DNA of 64,000 nucleotides from Flaccisagitta enflata (Eukaryota; Chaetognatha; Sagittoidea; Aphragmophora): NCBI GenBank assembly GCA_965153355.1, contig OZ231127.1, positions 100,812,001 to 100,876,000 of the forward strand, read 5' to 3'. Shown piece by piece: positions 55,425 to 64,000 of this stretch (position 1 is its first letter; each line of letters starts with the position of its first letter). The notes under the pieces were generated by a model. It saw only the letters and a program-made list of their open reading frames with translations, ran no database searches and was not told where the DNA came from. The position numbers and the translations under genes were made by a program.

Positions 55425-55831
55425 GGACAGCGGCCCTAAAGGGGACAAAGTCCGGTAGAACACAGAGGGATTTTCGTTTGTTTGTTTGTTTGTTTGTTCC
55501 CCCTAGACCATCACAGGCCTGAAATCTGCCCTCTCAGGCCTGATATCTAGCCTCTCAGGCCTGTAATCTATTCTCTCAGGCCTTGAATCTATCCTCCCAG
55601 GCCTGAAATCTGCCCTCTCAGACCTGGAATATGTCCACTCAGGCCCATTACCTGCCTTCTCTGATTCTAGGCCTAAGAGTGCAGATTTCAGGCCTTAGAG
55701 GGTATATTTCAGGCCTGAGAGGACAGATTTCAGGCTTGTGAGGGCCTGGGGGGACAGATGAACGGATGGATGAAGGAATGAACAAACAAAAGTCCCCCTG
55801 TGTTCTAAAGGACCACTGGGACCACTGCCCT
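55425..55831 (+). mobile_element. GGGCAGCGGCCCC foldback element, complete, diverged ends
   Basis: GGACAGCGGCCCTAAAGGGG left, GACCACTGGGACCACTGCCC right, inverting minisatellite between (switch near 55,670). Confidence 0.75.
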
Positions 55832-56264
55832 GCTTCCTCTCACTCCAATTCACAATCATGCAAAGCAGGGCAATGAGTATTGCTGACCACATATTGCCCT
55901 TGGGCAGCCTGTTTTCCTGTCCCTTCTACATCCCTCAACTCTCAATCAATCGATCAACTTTTTTTGTAGGGGGGGGTAGGTTCTGGTAGTGCAATGGGTG
56001 AGGAAAACAGAAGGGTGGGTAGGAGACGGGTGTGTGGGGCGAGGAATAGGCAGGGGATGGATGTTTAGGGCAAGGAGTGGCCGGGTGAGGGGTGCATGGG
56101 GCCAGGGGTTGGCGGGGGAACGGTTTTTTTGAGTCAAGGGTGGACGGGATAGGGTAGTATGGGGCCAAGGGTGGGCTGGGGAAGGGTGTGTGGGGTGATG
56201 GGTGGTTGGGAAGGGGTTTAAAGGGCAAGGGCTGGACATGGCCGTTTGATGGTGGTAAACCGTG
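55832..56264. other. G-rich diverged tandem repeat on + strand
   Basis: Loose units of GGGAAGGGTGTGTGGGGCGA type between 55,965 and 56,240, about 55-60 bases long. The proline-rich ORFs on the other strand are by-products. No gene seen. Confidence 0.6.
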
Positions 56265-57050
56265 GGAGGGGTAGATGGGGTAGATGGGGTAGATGGGGTA
56301 GATGGGGTAGATGGGTAGATGGGAAGATGGGAAGATGGGGTAGATGGGGTAGATGGGGCAGATGGGTAGATGGGGTTGATGGGGTAGATGGGGTAGATGG
56401 GATAGATGGGGTAGATGGGGTAGATGGGTTAGAGGGGTAGATGGGGTAGATGGGGTAGATGGGTAGATGGGTAGATGGGGTAGATGGGGTAGATGGGGTA
56501 GATGGGGCTGATGGGGGTAGATGGGTAGATGGGTAGATGGGGTAGATGGGGTTAGATGGGTAGATGGGAAGATGGGATAGATGGGGTAGATGGGGTAGAT
56601 GGGGCAGATGGGTAGATGGGGTTGATGGGGTAGATGGGGTAGATGGGATAGATGGGTATATGGGGTAGATGGGGCAGATGGGTAGATGGGGTTGATGGGG
56701 TAGATGGGATAGATGGGGTAGATGGGGTAGATGGGGTAGATGGGGTAGATGGGGTCGATGGGGTAGATGGGTAGATGGGTAGATGGGGTAGATGGGGTTA
56801 GATGGGAAGATGGGTAGTTGGGTAGATGGCGTTGATGGGGTAGATGGGTAGATGGGGTAGATGGGGTTGATGGGGTAGATGGGTAGATGGGGTAAATGGG
56901 GTTAGATGGGGTTAGATGGGTAGATGGGTAGTTGGGTAGATGGGGTTGATGGGGTAGATGGGTAGATGAGGTAGATGGGGTTGATGGGGTAGATGGGTAG
57001 ATGGGTAGATGGGGTTAGATGTGGTAGATGGGGTAGATGGGCCTTTGATA
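56265..57050 (+). repeat. GGGGTAGAT minisatellite, about 80 units
   Basis: Units of 8-10 bases (GGGGTAGAT, GGGTAGAT, GGGGTTGAT, GGGAAGAT) over about 780 bases, with a larger order repeat (blocks of GGGGTTGATGGGGTAGATGG). Strongly strand-asymmetric in G. It ends about 290 bases upstream of a gene. Confidence 0.97.
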
Positions 57051-57340
57051 GAATGTTGAGAGGAGGAATCATGGACGAGAGCTGGTGGAGGTGGAAGTTG
57101 GGAAGAACACTTACACATAGACCCTGATATCCTTTTACGACATCTCTCATTGACACATCTTATGATAAATTAGTGCGCAGAAAAAGACTTGAATTTGATT
57201 ACCTTGCAAGACTACTTTCAACTTTAAATCTGAGTGCTTGGTGGCCTCCCAAATCCATTTTCATTTCAAAACTTTGTCCTCTCACGTTTACACACCACAT
57301 TATTTTTTCTTTTCGCGTTCAGCTCAAACATAAGAAGAAA

Positions 57341-57383
57341 ATGATCCGCATATGCTTAATCATCGTCGTAATGGGAATAGCAG
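57341..57383 (+). CDS. prohormone-like secreted protein, exon 1
   Basis: ATG 57,341 lies 19 bases after an acceptor-like TTTTCTTTTCGCGTTCAG, so a 5' UTR intron is likely. It encodes MIRICLIIVVMGIAG, a signal peptide, with donor GTAGTG after G57,383 (phase 1). With exons 58,378-58,467 and 59,366-59,571 the frame is open for 112 codons, with no mismatch of phase at either junction. Exon 1 length and phase equal those of the copies in inverted repeat 2, whose signal peptide also ends LLGIAG/VMGIAG, so these are paralogues. The G-rich minisatellite lies upstream; no clear TATA box. Confidence 0.72.
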
Positions 57384-57519
57384 GTAGTGACAGACGGTTA
57401 CTGAAAATTCAGTCTAAACAAACTCTATCAATTTTTCAGCCTGGCGGACAAAGATTTCCCTTCATCTTATCTCTTCATCGCATAATGGAAATGTTAAATT
57501 CATGGTTAGCAACGATATA

Positions 57520-58123
57520 ACAGGGTGTGCATAAAATTTGGCAAAAACATTAGGGCACAAAAACCACTCTTCTTGATGGCCTAGTAACATAAAATTCGGG
57601 ATGTAGCCTCTTAATTAGTTTTTGTAGATGTTAAAATGTGCAGTTTTCCATAAGAAAAATCTTGGTTAGAACAGGAATGACTTATGCTCTGGTCAAATTT
57701 TCCCATTTCACAGATTTTTTACCAGTTAAACAAAGCTGAGGATATCAATCATTAAGCTTAATGATACATCCAAATCAGTACCCTAAAGTGGTCAATTCAT
57801 TGAGGGGTAATCATCATAGAAGCAATACAGTCCTTTTAACTCAAAATTGACTTAAAACAATTGTAAAAAATCAATTAAAACAATTTGAAAGTCAGTTTCA
57901 ATTTTATTTTGTTCATCAGAATTTTTTTTTCCATGACCACTCTAAATGGACCTTTCCTCCCCTCCAGTGATTTCAATTCATGAAATTTTGCAACCTGTGG
58001 GCAAAGAGATTTATGAAACTATCCAACCCTCATATCAAAGCTATATTTTGATTAAAAAAATCATTTGAAAGCAGTTTTAGATTGTTCTCAGTAAAATTTT
58101 GCCAAATTTTTTGCACATCCTGT
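57520..58123. mobile_element. mariner-like MITE in intron 1
   Basis: Ends ACAGGGTGTGCATAAAATTT (left) and, reversed, ACAGGATGTGCAAAAAATTT (right), with TA on both sides (57,518-57,519 and 58,124-58,125). 604 bp, no ORF. The ACAGGGTG start and TA duplication fit the Tc1/mariner group. Confidence 0.75.
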
Positions 58124-58207
58124 TAATATGATTGGTTAAGTATTTTCAATTTTTGTTCTTATTGGTTGGTCCATTGCATTTTGCTTTTGAAACTGTTTAT
58201 GACTCTC

Positions 58208-58368
58208 CTTTTTAGTCGCGGACACGCGACTCTACACCTTGCTGTGTTGGTCGGTAAGTCGGTAGGTTGGTAGGTCGATAGCAAACTTTTTTGAATTGCA
58301 AGCGGTTTTTGCATCACGGCTCCTGCCCGACCGTCCGCGACTGTCTTGCCATGTATCCGGCCTTGTTT
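58208..58368 (+). mobile_element. GTCGCG-hairpin element abutting a splice acceptor
   Basis: A near-ideal copy: TTTTTAGTCGCGGACACGCG to TGTATCCGGCCTTGTTT. Its pyrimidine-rich end runs into TCTTTCTCAG, the acceptor of exon 2 at 58,377. Confidence 0.8.
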
Positions 58369-58377
58369 CTTTCTCAG

Positions 58378-58467
58378 GGCACACTGCCATTCCGCTTCCA
58401 AGAGAGAAAGACGGTCTTGCAGACCTCTCAAGGACTCAGCTTCTAGAACTTCGAGACCTTATCAAAA
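58378..58467 (+). CDS. prohormone-like secreted protein, exon 2
   Basis: Ninety bases between CTTTCTCAG and GTGAGT, phase 1 on both sides. It reads GHTAIPLPREKDGLADLSRT then QLLELRDLIK. Compared with the inverted-repeat copies (GSTAVPIPKKEIDLSEFSRN, ELLHRELLD), the start, the basic pair and the leucine pattern are conserved. The mature propeptide starts soon after the signal peptide. Confidence 0.72.
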
Positions 58468-58765
58468 GTGAGTAACACACCACAACTTTTGTCCTACCTT
58501 TATCAAAAAATAGCCTAAAAATATGTCACCAGATGGTTACTGTGAGGGCATCTTTCCTATTTGCTACGTCCCAATTCCTGATCGCTAGATCATACCTTTG
58601 GTCACTGTTTATCGCTTTAATTTTGGGCTTCTTGGTTTTCATATTTTCGAGCATTACTTCTTATATCTTTTTTTTTGTAAGATAGAAATTGACTGAAAAT
58701 AACTGCCTCCTGTTTGAACCTTTCAATCACGACCCTTGAAGGCTTCTCCAGCCCTTATAAAATGA

Positions 58766-58911
58766 AACAAGGCCGGACACACGGCAAGACAGTCGCGGAC
58801 AATCGGGCAGGAGCTGTTATGCAATGATCGCTCGGAATTCAAAAAAGTTCGAAACATACTTACCTACCAACAGACATGACAAGGTGTACAGTCGCATGTC
58901 CATGACTAAAA
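58766..58911 (-). mobile_element. GTCGCG-hairpin element in intron 2
   Basis: AACAAGGCCGGACACACGGC to AGTCGCATGTCCATGACTAAA. Confidence 0.75.
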
Positions 58912-58988
58912 AGAAATTTCATTGTTTTTTATTACTTCCGATAGATCTAAAAGTAATTGATTCTGAGAAGTGTTTCCATTTTTTACAT

Positions 58989-59150
58989 TGTGACTCTACA
59001 CCTTGCCGTGTCGGTTGGTAGGTCAGTCGGTATGTCGGTAATTCCGTCCGTCCGTCCATCCGTCTGTCACATTTTTGAATTACGGGTAGTTTTGCATTAC
59101 TGTTCCTGCCCAACCGTCCGCGACTGGATTGTGGTATATCCAGCCTTGTT
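58989..59150 (+). mobile_element. GTCGCG-family element in intron 2, hairpin lost
   Basis: GTGACTCTACACCTTGCCGT to GTATATCCAGCCTTGTT. Confidence 0.7.
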
Positions 59151-59365
59151 CTCTGTCAATGAAACATTTCTTTTATATCTATATAAGCACGGGACCCAGA
59201 TGAAAACAAGTCTCTCGACTTTTCCTGCTCTCCTTTGATAATGGATCTATTGTGTAACCAGGACACTTGCGTATCATTGTCATCAATCTTATTCAAACAT
59301 TCATTATTCTTAACAATAAACTTTTCAAGCAAAATAGATGAAACAAAAATTTATCCATTACTCAG

Positions 59366-59571
59366 GTCTTTCAACTGTCAATGAAAAACGGAAAGAAAAT
59401 GAGGAAGAATTTCCGGTGGAGACTTTTGGAGCAAGAAAAGTGAAAGAAGAAAGGGAACTCTCGGTCGGACAGAAACAGCCTTTGCTTTTGGAAATGTTGA
59501 GAGGAAATGAAAGCAACCTTAGAAGATGTGCATCAAATAAGTTTTATTTAGGAGTGTGCGTTCCTGAGTAA
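59366..59571 (+). CDS. prohormone-like secreted protein, exon 3 with two-cysteine C-terminus
   Basis: After TTACTCAG the exon completes a Ser codon and reads 67 more residues to TAA 59,569. It is Glu/Lys-rich with several basic cleavage-type sites (EKRKE, ARKVKEER) and ends NLRRCASNKFYLGVCVPE. Cleavage after RR would free a 14-residue peptide with a C-x9-C loop, the only two cysteines downstream of the signal peptide. Known: signal peptide, spacer, dibasic site and a short disulphide peptide is the usual plan of neuropeptide and hormone precursors. Inferred: a cyclic signalling peptide. It does not match elevenin, allatostatin C, CCAP or vasopressin spacing as I know them. It could instead be a small secreted toxin- or defence-like peptide. 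Confidence 0.7.
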
Positions 59572-59840
59572 AACTGGGAGGGTTTGTTTTTATCAGATAA
59601 AGGCAAAGAAATAAGCTGTATCTCTTTACTTTTTCTTCACTGTTTTTGTTCTTCAAAAGCATAATCTTATTTTCTAAATTCTTGAACCTTCCTGAGATAA
59701 AGATCAAGCCTCAGAGAGTCGTGTACACACATTTACCCTTACATTCCTTTTCTGTATCTCTGTCTATCCATCCGTTCTTTAGCCTATGTCTGTTTCTCCA
59801 TCCAAACTATCTTAAAAGATATTCTCCAGCTTTTGAAAAA
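59572..59840. other. 3' flank of prohormone-like gene
   Basis: No strong AATAAA is seen close to the stop; AGAGATAAAG-like sequence lies near 59,690. No other feature. Confidence 0.4.
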
Positions 59841-60058
59841 AAACTAGGCCGGATACACGGCTACCCCAGTCGCTTGCCGGTGGGCAGGGGCTGTAATTGA
59901 GGTCACCAGATCATTTGGGCAGGAGCAGTGAGGCCAAAAACCGCAAAACCCAAAAAAAAGTAAAGTGTGACGGACGGACGGACCAATGGACGGACGGACG
60001 GACCGACGGACCGACAGACTGACAAAGTGGGTTGTAGAGTTGCGTAGCACGTGACTAA
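59841..60058 (-). mobile_element. GTCGCG-hairpin element, full copy
   Basis: AAACTAGGCCGGATACACGG, a GGTGGGCAGGGGC block, GGACGGACGGACC tract, and GTTGCGTAGCACGTGACTAAT. Confidence 0.75.
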
Positions 60059-60141
60059 TTATGGAATCATCCCTGAAACGATTCAGTTTATTTCCTAAAT
60101 TCTATCAAAATCATGATGCTGATAGAATTGGAGCTTTATGT

Positions 60142-60200
60142 TAATTTTTAGTTGCAGACCTGGTCGGTCGGTTGGTCTATCCGTCAGTCAGTCTGTACTG
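60142..60200 (+). mobile_element. GTCGCG-family fragment
   Basis: TTTTTAGTTGCAGACCTGG and a GGTCGGTCGGTTGG tract only. Confidence 0.5.
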
Positions 60201-60559
60201 TAGGTATGAAATACTGTTATATTGTAGTTTTGTAGTTCTGCCCCTTCCATGTCATGGGCTTGTTGTTAACTAATATCGCAAATAATGAATCTATGGGGCA
60301 GTTTGTAGAGATTTTCGTACAGTTTGATGAATTTGTGTTTCGCAATTTGTATGCAACCTTTCTCCCATAGTTTTGCTTGTCATTCCTGGACGGTCAAAGT
60401 CAAGAAAACCATATTGTGCTTTTTCTTTTTTTTTTTTTTTGATGTTTGATATTTTGATGTTTTCTTTCATGTGGAGTTCTCCCTTATACTTTTTGAAAGT
60501 GTATTCATAAGGAAAATAACTTTATCACATGTTCTGGGCTATGGTGGGAACTGCAGCTT

Positions 60560-61152
60560 AAAAAAAAAACAACAAAATTACCAAATTACAAAATTACCAA
60601 ATTACCAAATTACCAAATTAACAAATTAACAAATAAAAAAATCAAAAAATTAAAAATTAAGAAATCAAAAAAATCAAAAAAATTAAAAGATTAAAAGATT
60701 AATCGATTAAAAAACTAAAAAATTAAAAAATTGAAAAAAAAAATAAAAATGGAAAAATAAAATTTGAAAATTTGAAATTAAAAATTAGAAATTAAGAATA
60801 AGAAATAAATAAATAAAAATTAAGAATTGAATTAAAATAAATTGAATTAAATTGAATTAATCAAATTAAACTAAATTAAGTTAAATTAAATTAAATTAAA
60901 TTGAATTGAATTGAATTGAATTGAATTGAATTTTAATTCTAATTAAATTCTAATTCAATTCAAATTAAACTAAATCAAATTAAATTAGATTAAATTAAAT
61001 TGAATTAAATTAAATTAAATTAAATTAAATTGAAATGAATTGAATTAAATTGAATTTTAATTCTAATTAAATTCTAATTCTAATTCTATTTAATGAAAGT
61101 CAGTAAGTAATTATGTATGTCTCGCACGCAACTTATAGGTGTTGGCCTTGTT
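60560..61152 (+). repeat. AATTA-type tandem repeats ending in a GTCGCG-family end
   Basis: ACCAAATTACCAAATTAACA units grade into AATTAAATTGAATT units. The end at 61,114-61,152 is GTCTCGCACGCAACTTATAG then GTTGGCCTTGTTT, which recurs inverted at 63,530-63,570. Confidence 0.85.
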
Positions 61153-61344
61153 TCTGTAATACTAATCAATAAGCAATCTGGGTCCAGACTTGATGCGCTT
61201 GGTGAGCGAAGAGACGTGTATGCTTATATCATTTTAGTAACAAGAATCTATAAGGACAGATGAAAGGAATATGGTAAACAATTTTAGCATTCAGGTTTGT
61301 TTTGATTGGGGGCCGGCGAACTTTTTACTTTTTCATTTATATGC

Positions 61345-61847
61345 CAGTAGATGTCATATTGACTCAGAAATACGGGGGAGCTCATAACTTGAGTATCAGT
61401 CAAGTGAGGGGGCTGATATTTTGCTGGTGTTATGTATAAACCCTAGAGTGTTGACAATGGGGTATGGCATCCTCCTACGGCTTACCTTAAGAAAAAAAAC
61501 TTTTGGAAGAAAAGTATAGGAACAATTACTTTTTTCACCGAATTTCAGTTTCATCTATTTGCTCAAAACCAACTTGGGATTTGATCCTGGAGCCTTAAAT
61601 GAAATAAACTGATCCTGGTAAATTTGAGGTCAGGTGAATAACCCACTGGACCAATTCTTGCAGCTGTTCAACAAAAGAGAATTTGATTGAGTGTATTCAA
61701 GAGAGTTTTCCATCCACAGAGCTGTCATACCCCATCGTCAACCCTTCAGGTCATAAGCATTATACATATACAGTTTCATTTCATTTGCATAAGTGGTATT
61801 TAAGATGTGAGGGCCCCCGTTTTTCTAAGTCTAGATGACATCCACTG
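61345..61847 (-). mobile_element. complete TIR element with tRNA-like core
   Basis: 503 bp. Left inverted repeat 61,345-61,470 (CAGTAGATGTCATATTGACT through GTTGACAATGGGGTATGGCA); right one 61,725-61,847, reversed CAGTGGATGTCATCTAGACT through GTTGACGATGGGGTATG. A tRNA-like sequence (61,560-61,665, - strand) lies between, with a second A-box-like word near the right repeat. Partial copies at 27,836 and 31,725. No ORF. Confidence 0.75.
61560..61665 (-). ncRNA. tRNA-like core
   Basis: On the - strand an A-box-like TTGGTCCAGTGGGTTA and a B-box-like GGATCAAATCC, with CTGACCTCAAAT in the anticodon position. Same design as 31,745-31,842, more decayed. Confidence 0.45.
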
Positions 61848-62499
61848 TATACTTTTAAACAAAATTAGAAATTTTCTATAAAGGCCTAATTTCATATCAA
61901 GACAATATCAAAAAATGATATTTCTCATAAAAACTACTTAGTGTGACATATCAAACTTCTCAGAATTTGATCAGGATTATGAATCTGCTAGTCACACTCT
62001 ATTCTATCAAAGTTGGATTTTTGGCAGTTTGTCACAAACAGCCAGCTTTCATTCTAACAACCAGTTATTGTTTACTGTTTTCTGTCTTTTATCAGTGAGT
62101 TGGATCTAAGCCAACGGAGAAAGTTCTCTACCTATTTTGTTTTGTCCACTGACTGTATACTGAAACTGCAAAAATGAGAAGGAAAGTGCACAAATAGATT
62201 GAAAAAACCCTAATTTTTATAAATTTCACGCAGTTTCTTCAAAAATTTGCATGGGATGCACTGATGCGGCAAAAGTATTGGTCCCACCGGAAAAAAGTAA
62301 ATAGATAACAAAATCGGCGCAAAAACTCCTTTTGGAACTGTTTTTAGAATTGATCTATCATTTTTAGATGCAGAGATAAGTCGTTTTCTTTCGTCCCGGT
62401 AGGCGGGGTTTTCCCGGTTTTTTGGGAACACATAACGCTTCATCTTGTATTGAAATAGTCCCCACAGTAATCTTCTGATGTCGCCAACTAGGTTTTTTG
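61848..62499. other. no gene seen
   Basis: AT-rich; the ORF at 62,210-62,443 on the - strand has no recognisable protein. Confidence 0.5.
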
Positions 62500-62875
62500 G
62501 GAAGCGGCTCCGAAGGGGACAAAGTCCTGTAGAACACAGAAGGACTTTTGATTGTCTGTATGTTCGTCCGTTAGTCCCCCCCAGGCCCTCTCAGACCTGA
62601 AATTTGCTCTCTCAGGCCAGAAATCTGGCCTTTTGGGCCTGAAATCTGCCCTTTCAGTCCTTGAATCGGCCCCCTCAAGCCTGAAATCTGCCCTCTAAGA
62701 CCTGCAACCTGGCCTCTCAGGCCTCAAATCTGCCCTCTCAGATTCAAGATCGAGAAGGGCTGATTTCAGGCCAGAAAGGGTAGATTTCAGGCCTGAGAGG
62801 GCAGATCCCAGGCCTGAGAGGGCCGGGCCTGGGGGGGGGGGACTGATGGATGGACGGATGGACAAACAAATAGTT
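62500..62875 (+). mobile_element. GGGCAGCGGCCCC foldback element, right end truncated
   Basis: GGGAAGCGGCTCCGAAGGGG left end, GTAGAACACAGAAGGAC, inverting GGCCTGAAATCTGCC minisatellite (switch near 62,750). The right end stops after GGACGGATGGACAAAC. Confidence 0.75.
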
Positions 62876-63529
62876 GGCTAAAGATTGAGAATATTTCTTG
62901 TGCTATGATACATTCCTCACATGAACACAAAACTATCCAATCATTTTCATGCTAAAATTTAAGAAAAAAAAATATGAAAGTATCCAAACCACATTATGCA
63001 AATCAGTTTGAAAATGATAACATCATCTAGTGGTCAAGATTTGATTTTCCATATTTCTTTGTTAAACTGACCCATGAAAAACAACACATGTGCTCCAAGT
63101 ACAAAAGCTTCTTCAATATGATATTTTGAATTAAGCACTCTAAAACAAAATCTTTTTTTCTTTTACAGTGACCTTGGACAAATCAATGAGCAAACATAGC
63201 TTCATTGTAAGTGGCTGACCACTGGTACTGATTAACAGTAGCATTTATAGCAGTTGTTATTATGAGTTTTGTTTTGCTATTTTTTTCTTTTTTGTACATA
63301 AGATAGTGTCTTAAGACATACTTTTCTTTCAATCCTGTGATTTGAAAAATGATTAATTTGAGATGGTGGATGAGTAACAAAAGAAGAATATGGTCATGAA
63401 AACAATCCTCAATATGTAAAGCAAGTGTCTTCTTACATTTACATTTCTCAACTAAACAAATATCTCTGACTACAATCAGAATTGCTTAGAATTTGATATC
63501 TTCCTTAAATATAACTCAACTTCTTGGAA
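62876..63529. other. no certain gene; one exon-like segment
   Basis: TTTTTCTTTTACAG at 63,155-63,168 followed by about 38 open bases and GTAAGTGG could be a small exon (63,169-63,206), but no partner exon is seen. Confidence 0.25.
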
Positions 63530-64000
63530 AACAAGGCCAACACCTATAAGTCCCGTGCGAGACTTACTTACATAATCGCCTAATTATATAAGTACGTTAT
63601 TTCCTGTAATGATGATAATGACTATAATTACCTATTGACCTATAATTGCCTATAATGACCTATGACTACCTATAATTACCTATGATTACTTATAATTACC
63701 CATAATCAAATAATGACCTATAAGTACCTATAAAGACCTGTGATTACCTATAATTACATATGGACCAATAATTACCTAAAATGAGGTATGATTACCCAAA
63801 ATTACCCACAATTATCTAAAATAACATAATGATCTATAATTACCTATAATGACCTATGATTACCTATAGTTACCTATAATTACCTTTAATTACCCATAAT
63901 TAAATAATGACCTATAAGTACCTATAAAGACCTATGATTACCTATAATTACATATGGACCAATAATTACCTATTATGACCTATGATTACCCATAACTACC
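63530..64000 (-). repeat. GTCGCG-family end followed by (CTATAATTAC)n repeats
   Basis: AACAAGGCCAACACCTATAA and GTGCGAGAC, then about 35 units of CTATAATTAC/CTATGATTAC/CTATAATGAC to the window edge. Same design as 60,560-61,152, inverted. Confidence 0.85.

Noticed and set aside
56265-57050. CRISPR-like regular repeats
   Set aside because: Units are 8-10 bases without spacers; this is a minisatellite in a eukaryotic genome.
62210-62443. 77-residue ORF on the - strand
   Set aside because: No recognisable domain, no splice or conservation support; likely chance.

Overview
The window is from an animal nuclear genome. The evidence is GT-AG introns in phase 1, a signal-peptide secreted precursor, mariner-, Mutator- and Transib-like DNA transposons, an animal-type reverse transcriptase (RT) of the Penelope-like type, degenerate TTAGGG interstitial repeats and very dense (CT)n, (CA)n, (TA)n and (GACA)n microsatellites. 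The species cannot be named from sequence alone. Most of the window is repeat; real coding sequence is scattered, short and mostly unrecognised.

Layout. 1-12,600: a nested palindrome. An inverted repeat (arms 595-2765 and 4871-7051) carries two opposed copies of a gene for a mucin-like single-pass membrane protein. The spacer carries an exon that splices in frame to the left copy and encodes a signalling-type cytoplasmic tail. The whole 1-7051 block is then repeated in reverse complement, in a badly degraded form, at 7052-12,600. 12.6-14.4 kb has the same degraded texture. 15.7-27.0 kb: a compact run of ORFs or terminal exons, all on the + strand and none recognised. They include a coiled-coil/zinc-finger protein and a long acidic repeat protein. 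Several are broken at homopolymers or small tandem duplications, and several sit directly behind long (CT)n tracts. 28-34 kb: two inverted copies of the RT element, one nearly complete and one truncated.

34-42 kb is almost entirely repeats. 42.06-54.37 kb is a second large inverted repeat. Each arm carries the first two exons of a small secreted protein. The right arm has gained a 2.37-kb Transib-like insertion with TIRs and a 5-bp target duplication, and the left arm a TIR element with a tRNA-like core. 57.3-59.6 kb holds an intact three-exon paralogue of that secreted-protein gene. It predicts a 112-residue precursor ending in a dibasic site and a two-cysteine C-terminal peptide, which looks like a neuropeptide or hormone precursor. 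60-64 kb is AT-rich repeat and further mobile elements.

Two short non-autonomous repeat families dominate the second half. One ends in a GTCGCG hairpin and in CCGGCCTTGTT. The other is a foldback family with GGGCAGCGGCCCC ends and an internal CAGGCCTGAAATCTG minisatellite that inverts at its centre. All gene models are read by eye and unverified by transcripts or searches.
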